Shown in pieces: positions 19,653-20,848 of a DNA stretch of 20,848 bases. How positions within the stretch are numbered: position 1 is the stretch's first letter; each line of letters starts with the position of its first letter. This DNA comes from a virus. The translations under genes and the position numbers were made by a program. A model generated the notes under the pieces. It was not told the DNA's origin and did not search any database. It saw only the letters and a program-made list of their open reading frames with translations. The stretch is taken from positions 1 to 20,848 of IMG/VR virus record IMGVR_UViG_3300017788_001744. One strand, given 5' to 3'.

Positions 19653-20080
19653 CCCTCTCGCCACGGTTCTCCCTGTACGCAACAGTTCATTGAGCGTGCG
19701 GGACGTGCCACGCCCGTGCTGTCCTCTCATCAAGGGTGATAGCACGGGCTATCGGCGTTCTGAGCAGGCATTTTGTGTCCTGCCTGCCCGATGCCGGTTA
19801 CTCCCCTCTGTCAGGACAGCCTGACGCACCCGCCCGTCGAGGTAGCCGGACGCCCCGCTGTTCGACTCGAGCGGACAAATGAGGGGGCATTTCCAAAATT
19901 TGCCGATTTAGCAGGGGTGATGCCGGTGATAGCAGTGCTTCGAAGGAGGCGGGACTATCCCGTACTGGGCGTGGGTGCTGTGGGCGTGGGGGTAAATAGA
20001 GAACCGGAGAGGCTTATTCAGCCCCTCCGGTAGCGAGGAATCGTGTTCCTAATGCCCGTCTGGGCTATGTGCCTGTCCGA
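19653..20080. other. Noncoding, hairpin-rich stretch
   Basis: No convincing ORF. Perfect stems: GCCCGTGCT (19712-19720) with AGCACGGGC (19741-19749), with an inner ATCA/TGAT; GTCAGG (19810-19815) with CCTGAC (19820-19825). The long stem at 20003-20031 is listed separately. The first two may be terminators or processing sites after the Cys-rich gene, or part of an RNA. Confidence 0.45.
20003..20031 (-). terminator. Terminator-like hairpin after the element B gene
   Basis: ACCGGAG (20003-20009) pairs with CTCCGGT (20025-20031), one mismatch, then GGC/GCC and a 7-base loop. Read leftward it is followed by TCTCTATTT, a weak T-rich tail. Confidence 0.5.
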
Positions 20081-20218
20081 CTACTTGCGGACGAGGGAAC
20101 GGACGACAGCGTTCTTGACGCGAGCGAACACGCTGAGCGAGCCACGCATGACCCAGTAGCCGTCCTCCTCCTCCACAGCCTTGACGCGGGAGAAAAGGTT
20201 CATCATCACCTCCTTCAT
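20081..20218 (-). CDS. Small basic protein, 45 aa, behind element B
   Basis: ATG at 20218 follows element B; the first codons (AAGGAGGTG) also form a strong ribosome site for a second start, ATG at 20206 or 20203, so two translation modes are possible (leaderless long, Shine-Dalgarno short). The product is a likely amphipathic helical protein (NLFSRVKAVEEEDGYWVMRG then LSVFARVKNAVVRSLVRK) with basic C-terminus, possibly membrane- or nucleic-acid-associated. Unknown family. Confidence 0.55.
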   Translation of the reverse strand: MKEVMMNLFSRVKAVEEEDGYWVMRGSLSVFARVKNAVVRSLVRK

Positions 20219-20252
20219 ACCTACTCTGTCTCAGGCTATTGGGTATGGATTT
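20219..20252 (-). promoter_or_regulatory. Repeated start element, copy B
   Basis: Minus strand: AAATCCATAC, 12 bases, GACAGAGTAGGT, ATG at 20218. A LexA-like box and two DnaA boxes lie just upstream. Confidence 0.75.
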
Positions 20253-20257
20253 CCCCA

Positions 20258-20269
20258 GAACAAGTGTTC
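20258..20269. promoter_or_regulatory. LexA-like (SOS) box
   Basis: GAACAAGTGTTC fits the Gram-positive/actinobacterial SOS consensus GAAC-N4-GTTC and extends to a 5-bp dyad (GAACA/TGTTC). It is 5 bp upstream of element B. Confidence 0.5.
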
Positions 20270-20271
20270 GT

Positions 20272-20292
20272 TGTGGATAAAACTGTGGATAA
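20272..20292. promoter_or_regulatory. Two DnaA boxes in tandem
   Basis: TGTGGATAA at 20272-20280 and again at 20284-20292, both exact consensus, same orientation, 12 bp apart start to start. A GGGACT/AGTCCC hairpin (20315-20336) follows. Confidence 0.65.
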
Positions 20293-20339
20293 CTCGGTCG
20301 TCAGCCCACATAAGGGGACTCGCTTCGCTCAGTCCCGCC

Positions 20340-20368
20340 TTGTGGTTCTGGGTTCCAGACGGTAGTTT
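20340..20368 (+). promoter_or_regulatory. Promoter of the 77-aa gene
   Basis: TTGTGG (20340-20345), 17 bp, TAGTTT (20363-20368); ATG at 20380 leaves a leader of about 5 bases. Confidence 0.5.
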
Positions 20369-20379
20369 GGCGAACCACG

Positions 20380-20613
20380 ATGGCGACCCACACACCAATC
20401 ATCAACGGAATGGTCTTTCTTCTCCGGTTTACGCCCATACGGGACTCCCGAGGCGGGTACACGGGGGAGATGCTGGACAAGGAGACTGACGAACAGGTGT
20501 TCGTTGATGTGTTCCCGTCATACGCCGATGCGTACAGGGAACTACGCAAGATGGACGAGGGTGCGTGGGACGGAGGCCCCGCTTACGAGCCGTGCGGTGT
20601 CCAGACGGCGTGA
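20380..20613 (+). CDS. Unknown protein, 77 aa
   Basis: Strand-rich N-terminal half (PIINGMVFLLRFTPIRDSRG) and an acidic helical part (FPSYADAYRELRKMDEGAWD) ending in a single Cys. No recognised family. It lacks a ribosome site and is preceded by a short-leader promoter. It is convergent with the zinc-ribbon gene at 20645, and a CCCC-CGAA-GGGG type hairpin (20621-20632) lies between their ends. Codon use is like that of the surrounding small genes. Confidence 0.6.
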   Translation: MATHTPIINGMVFLLRFTPIRDSRGGYTGEMLDKETDEQVFVDVFPSYADAYRELRKMDEGAWDGGPAYEPCGVQTA

Positions 20614-20644
20614 AACCCCACCCCCGAAGGGGCAGGGTCGCTGG

Positions 20645-20779
20645 TCAGGCAGGCTCTCTGATTGCCTCGTACCAGTCGGCACCGCAGTCGTCGCAGATGA
20701 GTCCGTAGTCCTCTCCGCAGTCGTTGAGGTCGTCGGTGGTTCCGCAGAACCGGCAAGTGGTGTGTTCGGTGTTCTCCAT
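20645..20779 (-). CDS. Small zinc-ribbon protein, 44 aa, behind element E
   Basis: ATG at 20779 directly after element E. Two CxxC knuckles, C9xxC12 (TCRFCG) and C29xxC32 (ICDDCG), 16 residues apart, form a complete four-Cys zinc ribbon; the rest is acidic (TTDDLNDCGEDYG, ADWYEAI). Acidic zinc ribbons of this size may bind proteins such as RNA polymerase rather than DNA; that is inference. N-terminus (MENTEHTT) resembles those of the genes behind C and D. Confidence 0.65.
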   Translation of the reverse strand: MENTEHTTCRFCGTTDDLNDCGEDYGLICDDCGADWYEAIREPA

Positions 20780-20813
20780 ACCTACTCTGTCGCCCGTGGC
20801 ACGGTAAGGATTT
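20780..20813 (-). promoter_or_regulatory. Repeated start element, copy E
   Basis: Minus strand: AAATCCTTAC, 12 bases, GACAGAGTAGGT, ATG at 20779. The window ends in TTATCCA, a possible cut-off DnaA box upstream of it. Confidence 0.75.
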
Positions 20814-20848
20814 GGGAATACTTGCGTACGCCAAAGGTATGTTATCCA

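Noticed and set aside
19852-19882. GTTCGACTC, like a tRNA T-loop
   Set aside because: The flanking stem gives a 10-base loop and no acceptor, D or anticodon arms can be built; no tRNA found in the window.
19773-20033. 86-aa rightward open frame
   Set aside because: No ribosome site or promoter, crosses the hairpins, and composition is unlike neighbouring proteins.
1-20848. CRISPR array, insertion sequence, integrase or att site
   Set aside because: No regular repeat-spacer pattern, transposase or recombinase motif, or tRNA-end duplication was seen.

Overview
The window looks like part of a tailed bacteriophage (or prophage) genome of an actinobacterial host. Evidence: two WhiB-like iron-sulfur regulators (6020-6325 and 9825-10124), which are essentially confined to Actinomycetota and their phages; leaderless promoters with a -10 box 5-7 nt before the ATG; slightly GC-rich DNA; densely packed genes with ATGA/GTGA overlaps; and a phage replication set (TOPRIM primase-helicase, SSB, SNF2 helicase, small-terminase-like protein, DUF932 protein). 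No capsid, tail, integrase, tRNA or rRNA gene is visible. Species cannot be told from the sequence.

Layout. 1-1598 (+): end of an unknown gene, then a DUF262-HNH protein. 1599-2266 (+): a structured noncoding stretch with a 12-base match to the 16S rRNA 3' tail, a 56-aa basic protein and a stand-alone sigma region 4 protein. 2249-7535 (-): RHH/zinc protein, small-terminase-like protein, primase-helicase interrupted by a class-3-type intein with a homing endonuclease, WhiB, a zinc-ribbon-like protein, a short RHH protein and SSB. 7690-12019 (+): unknown protein, two tandem secreted lysozyme-like proteins behind a leader ORF with competing hairpins, a DauR-like HTH protein, a small membrane protein, a second WhiB, DUF932 and two small proteins. 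12170-17336 (-): SNF2 helicase, deaminase, a predicted Cys-His-Asp hydrolase fold, four small membrane, lipoprotein or soluble genes, and a protein with six apparent HTH units. 17337-20848: an accessory zone of proteins mostly under 80 aa, noncoding DNA, DnaA boxes, a LexA-like box and repeats.

Most distinctive signals. (a) Six copies of a 34-bp element, AAATCC-N16-GACAG followed six or seven bases later by ATG, sit directly before six small genes in the right-hand 3 kb. The fixed geometry suits a leaderless promoter read by a non-standard sigma factor, or a start-associated sequence. The stand-alone sigma-4 protein at 2030 is a candidate partner. (b) The heptamer CGGGACT occurs about 30 times on both strands, roughly nine times expectation, in all reading frames and in noncoding DNA, with no wider consensus. 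(c) The primase-helicase intein has the W-C-T signature of class 3 inteins and an Arg at position 1. (d) A leader ORF and mutually exclusive hairpins control access to the ribosome site of the first lysozyme gene.

How the parts fit. The leftward block supplies DNA replication and single-strand handling, the middle rightward block lysis-type enzymes and regulators, the second leftward block DNA remodelling, nucleotide metabolism and envelope proteins. The right end looks like a control region and host-takeover cassette whose small genes are probably switched on together.
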